From: Chrysophaeum taylorii
Lineage: Eukaryota > Sar > Pelagophyceae > Pelagomonadales > Pelagomonadaceae
Reading direction: 5' to 3'
Length of the DNA stretch: 64,000 nt
Assembly (NCBI GenBank): GCA_029834535.1
Contig: JAQMWT010000343.1
Location: forward strand, 1-64,000
Shown here: piece by piece, positions 1-10,099 of the stretch
How the letters are laid out: each line of letters starts with the position of its first letter
Position numbering within the stretch: position 1 is the stretch's first letter
Translations under genes and position numbers: made by a program
The notes under the pieces: model-generated
What the model saw: only the letters and a program-made list of their open reading frames with translations
Told to the model about the DNA's origin: nothing
Database searches by the model: none

Positions 1-670
1 AAACCACGGCATGACGCGCGAGCTTAAAGTCTTCGCAACCTCGACCGTCGCACGGCCACTGCAACGGTACAGATACATGATCGTCGTGTCGTTGTCACCG
101 AGGCTCTCCAACCTGTATCCCGTAAGGCCCGCCGACGCCAAACGATCACCAAGAGCCAGGGTCAGACGCCCTTGAGGTCGGCGTCCTCTTGCCCACAAGC
201 CCGTCTTCTGTCACGTCCAGCTCTACGTGGCTCTCTGTCGATCGGCAACCCCTAGGATATGCTCTTCTGAGTCGACGACTCCCACACTACCCACACGTGC
301 TCCGCAATACCGATAAGCCCCTCCCGGCGTCTACACGCGCACTGTAGGTGAAACTTACTGGGACCAGGTGAACTAACTGGGGGTTTGAGATTGGGGTAGG
401 TGAATATAGTGACCAGGTGAACTTACTGGGACCAGGTGAACATACTGGGGTTTTAGAGCAAAGGGTTTTAGAGTAAAACTCAAAGGTAGGCGGCGCGTGC
501 GGGATCGAAGCAGCTTAGATTGGCGGAGGCGAGAGCGACGAGCTCAAAGGAGTTGGTGTGAGCTAGGTGAACTTACTGACCAGGTGAACTTATATGAAAC
601 TTACTGGGAACCAGGTGAACTTACTGGGGTTAGAGATTGGGACTAGGTGAACTTACTGGCCTGCACTTGT
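1..670 (+). mobile_element. Helitron-derived repeat copy 1 (5' part outside window)
   Basis: Member of a ~1 kb repeat family present eight times in the window. This copy begins inside the helicase-derived part and ends at the family's shared 3' terminus CCTGCACTTGT. The second half is a non-coding array of imperfect AGGTGAACTTACTGGGACC units, followed by a GC-rich block (near 483-560) also found in every other copy. The helicase match is read from the better-preserved copies, and this one is decayed. Helitrons are rolling-circle DNA transposons whose replicative protein ends in a PIF1-type helicase. Confidence 0.7.
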
Positions 671-736
671 CCTAACTACTAATCGACAGATGTTTGTCTG
701 TCTGTCTGTCTGTTTGTTTGTTTGTCTGTCTGTTTG

Positions 737-1702
737 TCCCTCGATTTAGGGTAAGGATCAGGTAGGCGCGAGAGTAAGGATCAGGTAGGCGCGAGAGCCA
801 GACAGTGATCCTCCAAGCCGTCTACGGCGACCTCGCAGACTATTTCCACGACCCGCGGCGGCTCTTTCAGCGCGCCATTCTCACGCCCCGTTGAAACGAT
901 GTTGTCGATGCTGACAACGCGCGCATGACTGCGGCCTTTTATTCCCGGAGACGAGGCGTCGGAGTTCTTTTCGGCCGACTAGGTTGGGTCGGAAGACGAC
1001 GCCTCGCTCTTTACAGTAGAGTTTTCAACTCCCTGACAACCAACGGCATGCTGACTTTGATCGCGAGCTTAATGTCTTCGCAACCTCGACCCGTCGCACG
1101 GCCACTGCAACGGTACCAGATACATGATCGATCGTGTCGTTGTCACCGAGGCTCCTCCAACCTGTATCCCTTAAGGCCCGCCGACGCCAAACGATCAACA
1201 AGAGCCAGGGGCAGACAGACGCCCCGCGAAGTTGGCGTCCTATTGCCCGTCTTCTGCCACGTCCAGCTCTACGTGGCTCTCTGTCGATCGGCAACCCCGA
1301 GGATATGCTCTTCTGGGTCGACGACTCCACCCTACCCCACACGTGCTGCGCAATACCGATAAGCCCCCTCCCGGCGTCTACACGCGCACTTAGGTGAACT
1401 TACTGGGACCACGTGAACTTACTGGGGTTGAGCTTGGGACTAGGTGGGCTGAGTGACCAGGTGAAACTGGGACCAGGTGAACATACTGGGGTTTTCAGAG
1501 TAAAGCTTTTTAGAGTAAACTCAAAGGTTGGCGGCGCGTGCGGATCAAAGCAGCTTAGATTGGCGGAGGCGAGAGCGACGAGCTCAAAGGAGTTGGTGTG
1601 AGCTAGGTGAACTTACTGACCAGGTGAACTTATATGAAACTTACTGGGACCAGGTGAACTTACTGGGGTTAGAGATAGGTGAACTTACTGGCCTGCACTT
1701 GT
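737..1702 (+). mobile_element. Helitron-derived repeat copy 2
   Basis: Unit opens with TCCCTCGATTTAGGGTAAGG and ends GGCCTGCACTTGT. The coding remnant at about 810-1290 shows pieces of a PIF1/Helitron helicase: VILQAVYGDLADYFHDP and AILTPRRNDV (the latter reads cleanly in other copies), then LRNLDPSHGHCNGTRY. The pieces lie in different frames and no continuous gene survives. It sits head-to-tail with copies 1 and 3, joined by a CTAACTACTAATCGACAG linker and a TTTGTCTG-rich microsatellite. Confidence 0.75.
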
Positions 1703-1756
1703 CCTAACTACTAATCGACAGATGTTTGTCTGTCTGTCTGTTTGTCTCTTTGTTTG

Positions 1757-2735
1757 TCCCTCGATTTAGGGTAAGGATCAGTTAGGCGCGAGAGTAAGGA
1801 TCAGGTAGGCGCGAGAGCCAGACAGTGATCCTCCAAGCCGTCTACGGCGACCTCGCAGACTATTTCCACGACCCGCGGCGGCTCTTTCAGCGCGCCATTC
1901 TCACGCCCCGTCGAAACGATGTTGTCGATGCTGACAACGCGCGCATGACCGCGGCCTTTTTTTCCCGGAGACGAGGCGTCGGAGTTCTTTTCGGCTGACT
2001 AGGCTGGGTCGGAAGACGACGCCTCGCTCTTTACAGTAGAGTTTTCAACTCCCTGACAACCAACGGCATGCTGACTTTGATCGCGAGCTTAAAGTCTTCG
2101 CAACCTCGACCCGTCGCACGGCCACTGCAACGGTACCAGATACATGATCGATCGTGTCGTTGTCACCGAGGCTCCTCCAACCTGTATCCCTTAAGGCCCG
2201 CCTACGCCAAACGATCAACAAGAGCCAGGGCCAGACGCCCCGCGAGGTCGGCGTCCTCTTTCCCAAGCCCGTCTTCTGCCACGTCCAGCTCTACGTGGCT
2301 CTCTGTCGATCTGCAACCCCGAGGATATCTTCTGGGTCGACGACTCCACCCTACCCCACACGTGCTGCGCAATACCGATAAGCCCCCTCCCGGCGTCTAC
2401 ACGCGCACTGTAGGTGAACTTACTGGGACCAGGTGAACTTACTGGGGTTGGAGATTGGGACTAGGTGAGCTGAGTGACCAGGTGAAACTGGGACCAGGTG
2501 AACATACTGGGGGTTTTAGAGTAAACTCAAAGGTTAGCGGCGCGTGCGGATCAAAGCAGCTTAGATTGGCGGAGGCGAGAGCGACGAGCTCGAAGGAGAG
2601 TGGGGTGAGTGGGTGTGAGCACGAGTGGGCTTACGCCGAACTTACTGGGGTTAGAGATTGGGACTAGGTGAGCTTACTGGGACCAGGTGAACTTACTGGG
2701 GTTAGAGATATGTGAACTTACTGGCCTGCACTTGT
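1757..2735 (+). mobile_element. Helitron-derived repeat copy 3
   Basis: Same structure as copy 2: the TCCCTCGATTTAGGG start, a helicase remnant with TINKSQGQT and PKPVFCHVQLYVALC (translation near 2215-2305), the tandem AGGTGAACTTACTGGG array and the CCTGCACTTGT end. Linked head-to-tail to copy 2. Helicase motifs are split over frames, so the unit is non-autonomous. Confidence 0.75.
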
Positions 2736-2785
2736 CCTAACTACTAATCGACAGATGTTTGTCTGTTTGTTTGTCTGTTTTTAAA

Positions 2786-3529
2786 TGTCGACTGCTAAGA
2801 GGGGGGGGTGTGTGTGGGGAGCATGAAGGATGTGGGTGGGTTTGTGGGGTATGAGGGATGTGCCTGACGGGCGGAGATAAGTACGCGGGACCTAGTCGGG
2901 GTCATCGCCGAGGCGTGGGGCAGGCGAAGAAAGGACGGGCCCCGCCCGTAGGTCGTACGCATGCTGCCGCCGGACGTATGTGCGACGAAGGGTGACGTCC
3001 TGCTGGGATCGGGCGGCCTGGGCGGGGTTCCCCGAGGCGGCGACATGGGTGAGGGCGGTGAGGGCACAGCGAGCCCGGCCTAATGCGTTGGCGATCCCCC
3101 ACTCACGGTAGATGCGGCGAGTTTGGGCCGCCTTTGTTTGTCTATTTGTCTGTTTGTTTGTCTGTCTTTATATGTCGACTGCTAAGAGGGGGGGGTGTGT
3201 GTGGGGAGCATGAAGGATGTGGGTGGGTTTGTGGGGTATGAGGGATGTGCCTGACGGGCGGAGATAAGTACGCGGGACCTAGTCGGGGTCATCGCCGAGG
3301 CGTGAGGCAGGCGAAGAGAGGACGGGCCCCGCCCGTAGGTCGTACGCATGCTGCCGCCGGACGTATGTGCGACGAAGGGTGACGTCCTGCTGGGATCGGG
3401 CGGCCTGGGCGGGGTTCCCCGAGGCGGCGACATGGGTGAGGGCGGTGAGGGCACAGCGAGCCCGGCCTAATGCGTTGGCGATCCCCACTCACGGTAGATG
3501 CGGCGAGTTTGGGCCGCCTTTGCCTCTGT
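2786..3529 (+). repeat. Two-copy tandem duplication, period 387 bp
   Basis: The segment from 2786 recurs at 3173 with only scattered differences, so the period is 387 bp. Each unit starts TGTCGACTGCTAAGAG followed by a G run, then a GC-rich stretch that on the minus strand encodes the carboxy end of the nuclease-like mobile ORF next door. The second unit continues into that ORF; the first ends in a TTTGTCTG-rich stretch. It looks like a partial tandem copy of the 3' end of a mobile element. The TCGACTGCTAAGAG end also occurs near 27980, 43540 (as TGCTGAGAG), 21798 and 54961. Confidence 0.8.
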
Positions 3530-4212
3530 GAAGTTGGCGCAGCCGCTTGTCACCCAGGTTCGCGCAGCGATGCGCTCTGCGCATGTTTGGCGAGAGCGTG
3601 GCACGCCGCGCTGGCCTCACCGAAGGCACCGAAGACGAGGCCGGCGACGGTGCCGTAGCTACGTAGCCGCTGTTCGACAGGGCCCAAGAAGCCAGGCGGT
3701 GGTGCTGTACCCGGCTGGGGGATGATGGCGTCGATGCCGCGGGCGTGAGCGAGGTATTCGGAGTGGACTTGCACTGCGCGCCGATCGACAGGCGACGGGT
3801 GGGAGGGATGGAGGGCGTGGGCGGTGTACAACGAACCCCAAGCGAGGGTTTTGATGTCGTAGAGTTGCTCCTTGTTGTCCAGCGTGGTGAGGATGTCTGG
3901 GACGACTTGACGTCGGGCGAGATTGCCTCGGTACCGGCCGTAGAGGCGCGTGCGAATGGTAGGGGCGACGACGTCAGCAAAGATGCCGAAAACCTCGGAC
4001 AGGGCTGGGATGCCGGCCTCTTTGACGCTGCCGTGGACGCAGTCGAGCTGGCCGTCATGCCAGGTGGTCCGCGCTCCTCCGCGGTTGACAAGGTTGGCCT
4101 GCGTGAGAAGCACCTTGCCGTGAGCGTCGAGAACGACGTCAGTGCCCAGAATGCGAGTACCCACGAGGCCCAAACAAGCTGGAGAGGGGTAGCCAAAGTA
4201 CTGGGCACACAT
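3279..4212 (-). mobile_element. Fossil mobile-element ORF with a PD-(D/E)XK-like motif
   Basis: Minus-strand coding remnant lying between Helitron copies 3 and 4. The best part (about 3550-4212) contains VVPDILTTLDNKEQLYDIKT, that is, a P-D followed by D-I-K after a short spacer. This resembles a PD-(D/E)XK nuclease core. GTVAGLVFGAFGEAS follows, then a tail with AAQTRRIYREWG. A related remnant at 53275-53880 shares the FGPVQGFVV-like and AAQTTRIYRR segments, so this is a dispersed family. I do not recognise the family by name and cannot say whether the parent is a retroelement or a DNA transposon. It is broken. Confidence 0.45.
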
Positions 4213-4407
4213 CTCAGCCCAGCAGCGGTTGGGGATTTGAAGGCCAGAGCTGGGCCACGAGCTGATGAACGTGGTCGAGAAGCGATCCCATGAGGACGCC
4301 GCTACTCGAAGTGCTTCGGTGATGGGAAGGGTGGCCGCAAGGCGCTGGAGTGCAGTGGCCCGAGCTGTCTCGCGCTGGGAGGTTAGAGCACGCTGGAGTT
4401 GGTGCTG

Positions 4408-5363
4408 TCCCTCGATTTAGGGTAAGGATCAGGTAGGCGCGAGAGTAAGGATCAGGTACGTGCAGAGCCAGACAGTGATCCTCCAAGCCGTCTACGGCGA
4501 CCTCGCAGACTATTTCCACGACCCGCGGCGGCTCTTTCAGCGCGCCATTCTCACGCCCCGTCGAAACGATGTTGTCGATGCTGACAACGCGCGCATGACC
4601 GCGGCCTTTTTTTCCCGGAGACGAGGCGTCGGAGTTCTTTTCGGCTGACTAGGCTGGGTCGGAAGACGACGCCTCGCTCCTTACAGTAGAGTTTTCAACT
4701 CCCTGACAACCAACGGCATGCTGACTTTGATCGCGAGCTTAATGTCTTCGCAATCTCGACCCGTCGCACGGCCACTGCAACGGTACCAGATACATGATCG
4801 ATCGTGTCGTTGTCACCGAGGCTCCTCCAACCTGTATCGCTTAAGGCCCGCCTACGCCAAACGATCAACAAGAGCCAGGGCCAGACGCCCCGCGAGGTCG
4901 GCGTCCTCTTTCCCAAGCCCGTCTTCTGCCACGTCCAGCTCTACGTGGCTCTCTGTCGATCGGCATCCCCGAGGATATACTCATCTGGGTCGACGACTCC
5001 ACCCTACCCCACACGTGCTGCGCGATACCGGTAAGCCCCCTCCCGGCGTCTACACGCGCACTGTAGGTGAACTTACTGGGACCACGTGAACTTACTGGGG
5101 TTTGAGATTGGGACTAGGTGAACATACTGGGGTTTTTAGAGTAAAGGGTTTTTAGAGTAAACTCAAAGGTTGGCGGCGCGTGCGGATCAAAGCAGCTTAG
5201 ATTGGCGGATGCGGGAGCGACGAGCTCGAAGGAGTGGGTGTGAGCTAGGTGGACTTACTGACCAGGTGAACTTATATGAAACTTACTGGGACCAGGTGAA
5301 CTTACTGGGGTTAGAGATTGGGACTAGGTGAACTTACGGGCGAACTTACTGCCCTGCACTTGT
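4408..5363 (+). mobile_element. Helitron-derived repeat copy 4
   Basis: One of the clearest copies. Helicase pieces: VILQAVYGDLADYFHDP (about 4480-4530), AILTPRRNDVVDADN, LRNLDPSHGHCNGTRY (about 4746-4795) and TINKSQGQT with PKPVFCHVQLYVALCR (about 4860-4960). These match the order of the late motifs of PIF1-like Helitron helicases, but they sit in more than one frame. The 3' end CCTGCACTTGT at 5363 is followed by TATTATTACAAC, a flank unlike the linker after most copies, which helps fix the element boundary. It lies 162 bp upstream of the CFAP61 start. Confidence 0.75.
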
Positions 5364-5524
5364 TATTATTACAACAGGGGAGAAAGGTAGGTTCCTTAAG
5401 TCTTCCGGTTCAAGTTGCTGCAGCGTTTCCTTCCGTTGGGACGGACTCGCGAAGAGGAAGGATAAGAAACCGTTGTTTTTTTGAAAAGGCGAAAAACCCT
5501 CGTTCGTGATGATTTAACGCCGCG

Positions 5525-8500
5525 ATGGCGTTCTCGACGCGGCGCGCGCGGCCCGAGGACCACGCGGCCATCAGCAAACTGGTGGCGGCGGGGGGCACCA
5601 CCAGGTACCGGAAGCAGTTCGGGGCGTTCAACCTCGCGGCCCTCCTCGAGACAGGGTTCCTGCCGCTCGTGGTGGTCAAGGAGGACACCACCCCCGCGGC
5701 CGGCGTGAGATGCTTTGTCGTGTTTTCCGACGGACCGCGCAACGAGACCCATAAGGCCGAGGAGAAACTCTTGGAACTTAAAGAACTGGGCGACCTCGCG
5801 GTCGGGAACACGCTTTGGGTTGACTTCTGCGCGGCCGAGAGCGGCGCCGGCCGCGACCTCTTCGAGCACGCGCTCCGGACGGCGCTCACCACGCTCCCCG
5901 CAATCGATCACGTGCTTCTCCTCACAACCGAGTCCGTCCCGCCAGAGTGCGCCGCCTTCTTTAAGGCGGTCGAAGAGAAACGCGTGGCCTACCGCGCTCG
6001 CGAATCGATCGTTCCGACGCTCAAAGTGCGCGACGCCAAGGTCGAAGACAGCGACGACTTGCTGCCAATTTTCGAGGAGCAGTCGCAAAACCTCTCGCAG
6101 CACTTTGGGGAGTTTTTCATCGCAGAAATGATCGAGGCGCAGGACGAGCAGAACCGCGCGATCGTGGCGACGCGGGACGGCCGCGCCGTCGGAATGTTGA
6201 CCGCGTCGGCCGACCTCGACGTCCCGACGCTCCAGCAGTGTTTCGAGCTTGACGTCTACGACGGCTTTGAAAAAAGCAATGTCCGCCTCCCGAACGCGTT
6301 TGCGATCACTTTGTTCTGCTTGGACCGAGAACACGAGTCTCGCGCCTCGGACTTCTTGGCGCCGATGTTCGCGTTGTATCCGGAGCGCGACTACTGCATA
6401 TTCACGGCGCCGCCGAGCGTGAGATCCGACTCGCACCTGCTTCGGAACTTCACGCCGGTCCCACCGCGCTTTGGCTCTACCTTCACCCATGCGCTCTACG
6501 TGCTCCACCGACGCGCGCTCCTCGCTCCGAGGGTCTCGCGATTCGATCGCGCGACTCACCTCCAAGGCGTTTCGAGACTTGTTCCCGAGCGTGTATCTGA
6601 GGTGCTGGACCGCTGCGACGCCGAAGCAGCGACGTCGCTCAGCGACAACCCCAACGAGGCCGCGTTTGCGGCCGTCGTTGGCGATCGGGTCGTCGGCTTC
6701 GTCGCCCTCGGCCGCCGAGCCGCGTCGACGAACGCGGTGAGTTGGCTCAAGGCCAACTACCAAGTCGAGGACTACGTGCCGTTCGAGCGCCATCGCGCGC
6801 GAGCGCAGGCGGTGCTCACCTACTGCGTCGTCGACCCAATCTTCGCCGTGCACGCCCGATTCGTGCTCAAGGAGGCCATGCGCCTCTACGACAAGACGGT
6901 CGTCTACCACGAGACCACCACCACCGACGTCTCTACCCCGCCCTCGCCCGTTGTTCTCGCCGAGCTCGCACCAATCCGCGCAAGGTGGCGGCCCACGCCT
7001 GGCCCCACCGAGCAACGCGACCCACGCGCCCGCAATTTTGACGACGACGATTTTGACGACGACGTCAAACCGGAGTGCGTCTCGTCGCCGCCCAATAAAA
7101 AAAAGGAAGAGGTCGGCGGCAGGCTGCTGCACCACATTACCCGGCGGCTCGTTGTCGCCCCCAAATTGCGCGTGACTGCGCGCATTGTGGTCTCCGGCGC
7201 GACGACTTGTGCAATCGGGTTTCTCGAGACGCTGCTGTTCCAGGGCGACCTCCACTTCGTGCACGTCACGGTGCTGAGCCCAGACGGCTTCTTGCAGCGC
7301 AATCAGCGTCGCCCGTTGCAGCCCGTCGACGAGGACGCCCCCGAGCAGTTTGTGTTCGACGCGCTCGGGCTCTCGCACCGCGTGCGCGCGATTCACTCCG
7401 CCATCAAGAACATCGACCGCGAGAACCGCGCAGTCGTGCTCGGCGACGGCACGCTAGTACCGTACGACCTCCTGGTCCTGGCGGACGGCGTCGAGGAATC
7501 GACAAAAAAACGTCTCTTGCGCCAGGACGCGCCGGCCGACATCCTCGCGAGCTCGCTCGCGCGCGTCGAGGCGATGACACGCGCAGCGTTCTCCGGCGTT
7601 GCCGACGACGACGACGTCGGAGCCGCGTCGCCGGAGGACTCGCGCGTCTCGCCCGAAAACAAAGAGGATGTCGCGCGGGCGCTCCGCGGCTTGGTCTCGC
7701 TGTCGTCCCAAAAGGACGTCGACGCGTTCATAGCCGACGACGTCGTCTTCTCGAGACGACGACGACGATTGAAACACGAGGGTATTACTATCGAGCCGCC
7801 GGTCGTCCTCGTCTACGGCGGCACGCTCCGGGCACTCGCGGCCGTCCACGGCCTGTCGACCTTCCCGGTAGTAGCAAAACTCGTAATACCAAGCGACGAC
7901 CTCGACTCGCTCGGCGACGCCGTCATCGATCGCCTCGTCAAGGAGCAACTCGAGGCGGGCGGAGCAACCGTCCTCTTTGGCCGTTCGCTCAAATCCCTCG
8001 TCCACGACGACGACGGCACGCTTGTCGGCGCGCGATTTTCGTCTCGAGACGAGGAAATCATCATCGAGTGCGACGTGGTTCTCGGGGCCGACGCCGCCGA
8101 CACGTCGATCGAGCTGTTCCGCGCGATCAACGAGGCGGGCCTCGTTTACGACGGGCGACTCGTCGTCGACTCTACGTTCCGGACGACAGACCCGGCAATC
8201 TACGCGGCGGGACCGCACACAAAATTTTCCAAAGTTGAAAAAGGGCTCGCGAAGAAGCACGGCGGCGGTCCGCGCGCCCTGTACCACGAGCGCAACAACG
8301 AGCTCGAGCTCGGGACCCGCTTGGCTGGTCGCGTCTTGGCCGCCCTCCTCGACGAGGACGACGACCACACCTTTCCGACGTTTTGCAAGCCGCACACCGT
8401 CTCGGCCGTTCTTCCGGGTGGCCTTTTCTATTGTCGGTCGTCGCTGCCTCTCGTCCCGAACGACTGCGAGCTGCTCCCTACGGGCTCGCTCGACGACCCG

Positions 8501-9124
8501 ACGCTAAAACGACGAGATGGCGACGACGCGGTCCCCAACAACAACGATGTCGACGCCGCCCGCACTGGCGTGCGGTCGCACGGCGACGTCGCCAGAGCAC
8601 GCGGTCGATATACCGTTCTCAAGGTCGACGGCGGCGGACGCGTCTCTGAGATTCTTTACTTGGGTCGCGACCCCGTCGAGCCCAGGAACCTCGCGGCCCT
8701 CGTCGGCCTCCAAGAAGCCTGGCTCAACTCAGCATGGGCGAGCTACGATCGCGGCATTGTCGACGACTGGATTGAGTTCTTTCGCCAGGACTGGTGTTCT
8801 TCTCTCCGCTTCGACCGCTTTGCCGACCTCCAGACCCAAATACGCGACATCCTCGTCCACGACGCCGCCGCCGGCGAGATCGTCGAGACGCTCCGCAAGG
8901 AATTCAAGGCCGGCAAGGATCCGGCGACCCTCCGTCTCCTCCGGTCAGAGCTCCTCGGCGTCGCGGGCTCAGCCCTCCCGCCGCAAACCAAGGATCTCCT
9001 CGAAAACGCCGTCCTTGGCTACCTCCGCAAAAACCGAGTCTTGCTGCCGCGCTTCCACCTACCCGATCGACGATCGCGACCACCGGTGGTCGCGGGGGCT
9101 TCCGCCGCCGCCACCCTAACCTAA
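5525..9124 (+). CDS. CFAP61: Cilia- and flagella-associated protein 61
   Basis: Single open frame of 1199 residues, close to the ~1200-1240 of animal and algal CFAP61. This axonemal protein belongs to the calmodulin- and radial-spoke-associated complex at the base of spokes 2/3 and is needed for ciliary beating. The N-terminal ~480 residues are GNAT-like; FGEFFIAEMIEAQDEQN at about residue 195 corresponds to the conserved YGEYFLAELIEAQDEEN of vertebrate CFAP61. From about residue 550 a Rossmann-type FAD/NAD-binding region follows (ARIVVSGATTCAIGFLE; later AADTSIELF and IYAAG). An acidic linker (DDDDFDDDVK) at about 510 separates the two halves. No intron is needed. The gene is convergent with DENR (73 bp between stops). 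It implies a motile cilium in this organism. Confidence 0.92.
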   Translation: MAFSTRRARPEDHAAISKLVAAGGTTRYRKQFGAFNLAALLETGFLPLVVVKEDTTPAAGVRCFVVFSDGPRNETHKAEEKLLELKELGDLAVGNTLWVDFCAAESGAGRDLFEHALRTALTTLPAIDHVLLLTTESVPPECAAFFKAVEEKRVAYRARESIVPTLKVRDAKVEDSDDLLPIFEEQSQNLSQHFGEFFIAEMIEAQDEQNRAIVATRDGRAVGMLTASADLDVPTLQQCFELDVYDGFEKSNVRLPNAFAITLFCLDREHESRASDFLAPMFALYPERDYCIFTAPPSVRSDSHLLRNFTPVPPRFGSTFTHALYVLHRRALLAPRVSRFDRATHLQGVSRLVPERVSEVLDRCDAEAATSLSDNPNEAAFAAVVGDRVVGFVALGRRAASTNAVSWLKANYQVEDYVPFERHRARAQAVLTYCVVDPIFAVHARFVLKEAMRLYDKTVVYHETTTTDVSTPPSPVVLAELAPIRARWRPTPGPTEQRDPRARNFDDDDFDDDVKPECVSSPPNKKKEEVGGRLLHHITRRLVVAPKLRVTARIVVSGATTCAIGFLETLLFQGDLHFVHVTVLSPDGFLQRNQRRPLQPVDEDAPEQFVFDALGLSHRVRAIHSAIKNIDRENRAVVLGDGTLVPYDLLVLADGVEESTKKRLLRQDAPADILASSLARVEAMTRAAFSGVADDDDVGAASPEDSRVSPENKEDVARALRGLVSLSSQKDVDAFIADDVVFSRRRRRLKHEGITIEPPVVLVYGGTLRALAAVHGLSTFPVVAKLVIPSDDLDSLGDAVIDRLVKEQLEAGGATVLFGRSLKSLVHDDDGTLVGARFSSRDEEIIIECDVVLGADAADTSIELFRAINEAGLVYDGRLVVDSTFRTTDPAIYAAGPHTKFSKVEKGLAKKHGGGPRALYHERNNELELGTRLAGRVLAALLDEDDDHTFPTFCKPHTVSAVLPGGLFYCRSSLPLVPNDCELLPTGSLDDPTLKRRDGDDAVPNNNDVDAARTGVRSHGDVARARGRYTVLKVDGGGRVSEILYLGRDPVEPRNLAALVGLQEAWLNSAWASYDRGIVDDWIEFFRQDWCSSLRFDRFADLQTQIRDILVHDAAAGEIVETLRKEFKAGKDPATLRLLRSELLGVAGSALPPQTKDLLENAVLGYLRKNRVLLPRFHLPDRRSRPPVVAGASAAATLT

Positions 9125-9197
9125 CAATAATAATCCGGGTGTCCACGGTACTCCTAAAGAAGACGACGACGACGACGAGGCGGCACGCAAGATTTTT

Positions 9198-10010
9198 TTA
9201 AGGGAGCGGGACAAGCTTGCCACCGTCCTTGGTGTACATTTTGGCGCGCGCGATGCCGTACTCCGAAACGAGGAGGCCGGGAAGGTCGTAGATGATATCA
9301 CCCTGAACAACGATTTCGTTGCCCCCCGTGTCCTTCTCCTTGACGCTCGAGGAACACGCGAATTTGCGACCAAATAATTTTGAGGCGTCCTTGAGCTTGA
9401 CGCCTACGGTCTCGAGACCCTCCACCACGGTCACCGTCTTCTTGCGAGACCGGACTTCGGTGTATATGACCAGCTTCTGCTTTTCCTCCGCGATTTCCTT
9501 CTTCTTGATGACGCCGCCCCCCCGTTTACTCTTCTTCTTCTTGTCGCCGCCCCCGCCCTCCGAGCTCTCGTCCTTGAGGTACTGCGGGCAGTGCTTCTTG
9601 AGCCACGGCACGCACTTTTCATAATTTTCGGCGTACTCGCAGTACTCGGGCGGCAAGCCGCACGCGTCGCAGTACGCGAGTCTCTGGTCGTCGCGGCGAC
9701 CGATCGCGTCTTCCTCTTCCTCGTCCTCGCCGATCGCGTCCTTTGTCGCCGACGCCGGTTCCTTCGCGCTCGCGGTCGTCTCATCCTCCTCCTCCTCCTC
9801 CTCCGCATCATCGTCGTCTTCTTGCAACTCCTCGGGCTCGGGCTCGGGTCCATACTTTTGCACCATTGCGCGAATCAACTTTTCCTCGTTACCCTTGTAT
9901 TTCGACAGCAAAGCGGGGACGCTCGCGAGCTTGCTGGGGTCGTACTTGGTATAAAAGTTCTTTAATCGCTCTTCAAACATCTTCGCGAGGGCGTCGTCGT
10001 AGCTCGCCAT
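9198..10010 (-). CDS. DENR: Density-regulated protein DENR with an extra N-terminal module
   Basis: 270 residues from ATG at 10010 (MASYDDALAKMF). DENR pairs with MCT1 to recycle 40S subunits and to help reinitiation after short upstream ORFs. The DENR zinc-binding motif AYCDACGLPPEYCEYAE lies at about 125-142, a Lys-rich linker follows, and a C-terminal SUI1/eIF1 domain ends with KFACSSSVKEK and NEIVVQGDI. Unlike the 198-residue human protein it begins with a ~55-residue module (YDPSKLASVPALLSKYKGNE, then LIRAMVQKYGPEPE) of a kind common in protist proteins, followed by an acidic stretch. Earlier in-frame codons exist, but the ATG chosen has the best family-like start. It is divergent from the LRR gene, 89 bp between start codons. 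Confidence 0.9.
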   Translation of the reverse strand: MASYDDALAKMFEERLKNFYTKYDPSKLASVPALLSKYKGNEEKLIRAMVQKYGPEPEPEELQEDDDDAEEEEEEDETTASAKEPASATKDAIGEDEEEEDAIGRRDDQRLAYCDACGLPPEYCEYAENYEKCVPWLKKHCPQYLKDESSEGGGGDKKKKSKRGGGVIKKKEIAEEKQKLVIYTEVRSRKKTVTVVEGLETVGVKLKDASKLFGRKFACSSSVKEKDTGGNEIVVQGDIIYDLPGLLVSEYGIARAKMYTKDGGKLVPLP

Positions 10011-10099
10011 CTCCTTCTTCTTCGAGAGAGATGAAATGTGACGCGAACCTAAACCACCTCGCAAATGACCGTTTCCGTTGGGAAGAAAGAAAACCCATC

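Noticed and set aside
925-1397. Short ORFs inside the Helitron-derived copies as genes
   Set aside because: They are frames through decayed helicase sequence; the helicase pieces are split between frames in every copy.
5396-7396. 666-codon minus-strand ORF
   Set aside because: Antisense shadow of CFAP61; composition follows from the GC-rich third positions of the real gene, and no domain is seen.
7454-8395. 313-codon minus-strand ORF
   Set aside because: Antisense to the CFAP61 Rossmann region; no recognisable motif.
9743-10099. Upstream extension of the LRR ORF
   Set aside because: Antisense to DENR and across the shared promoter; translation is Ser/Arg low complexity.
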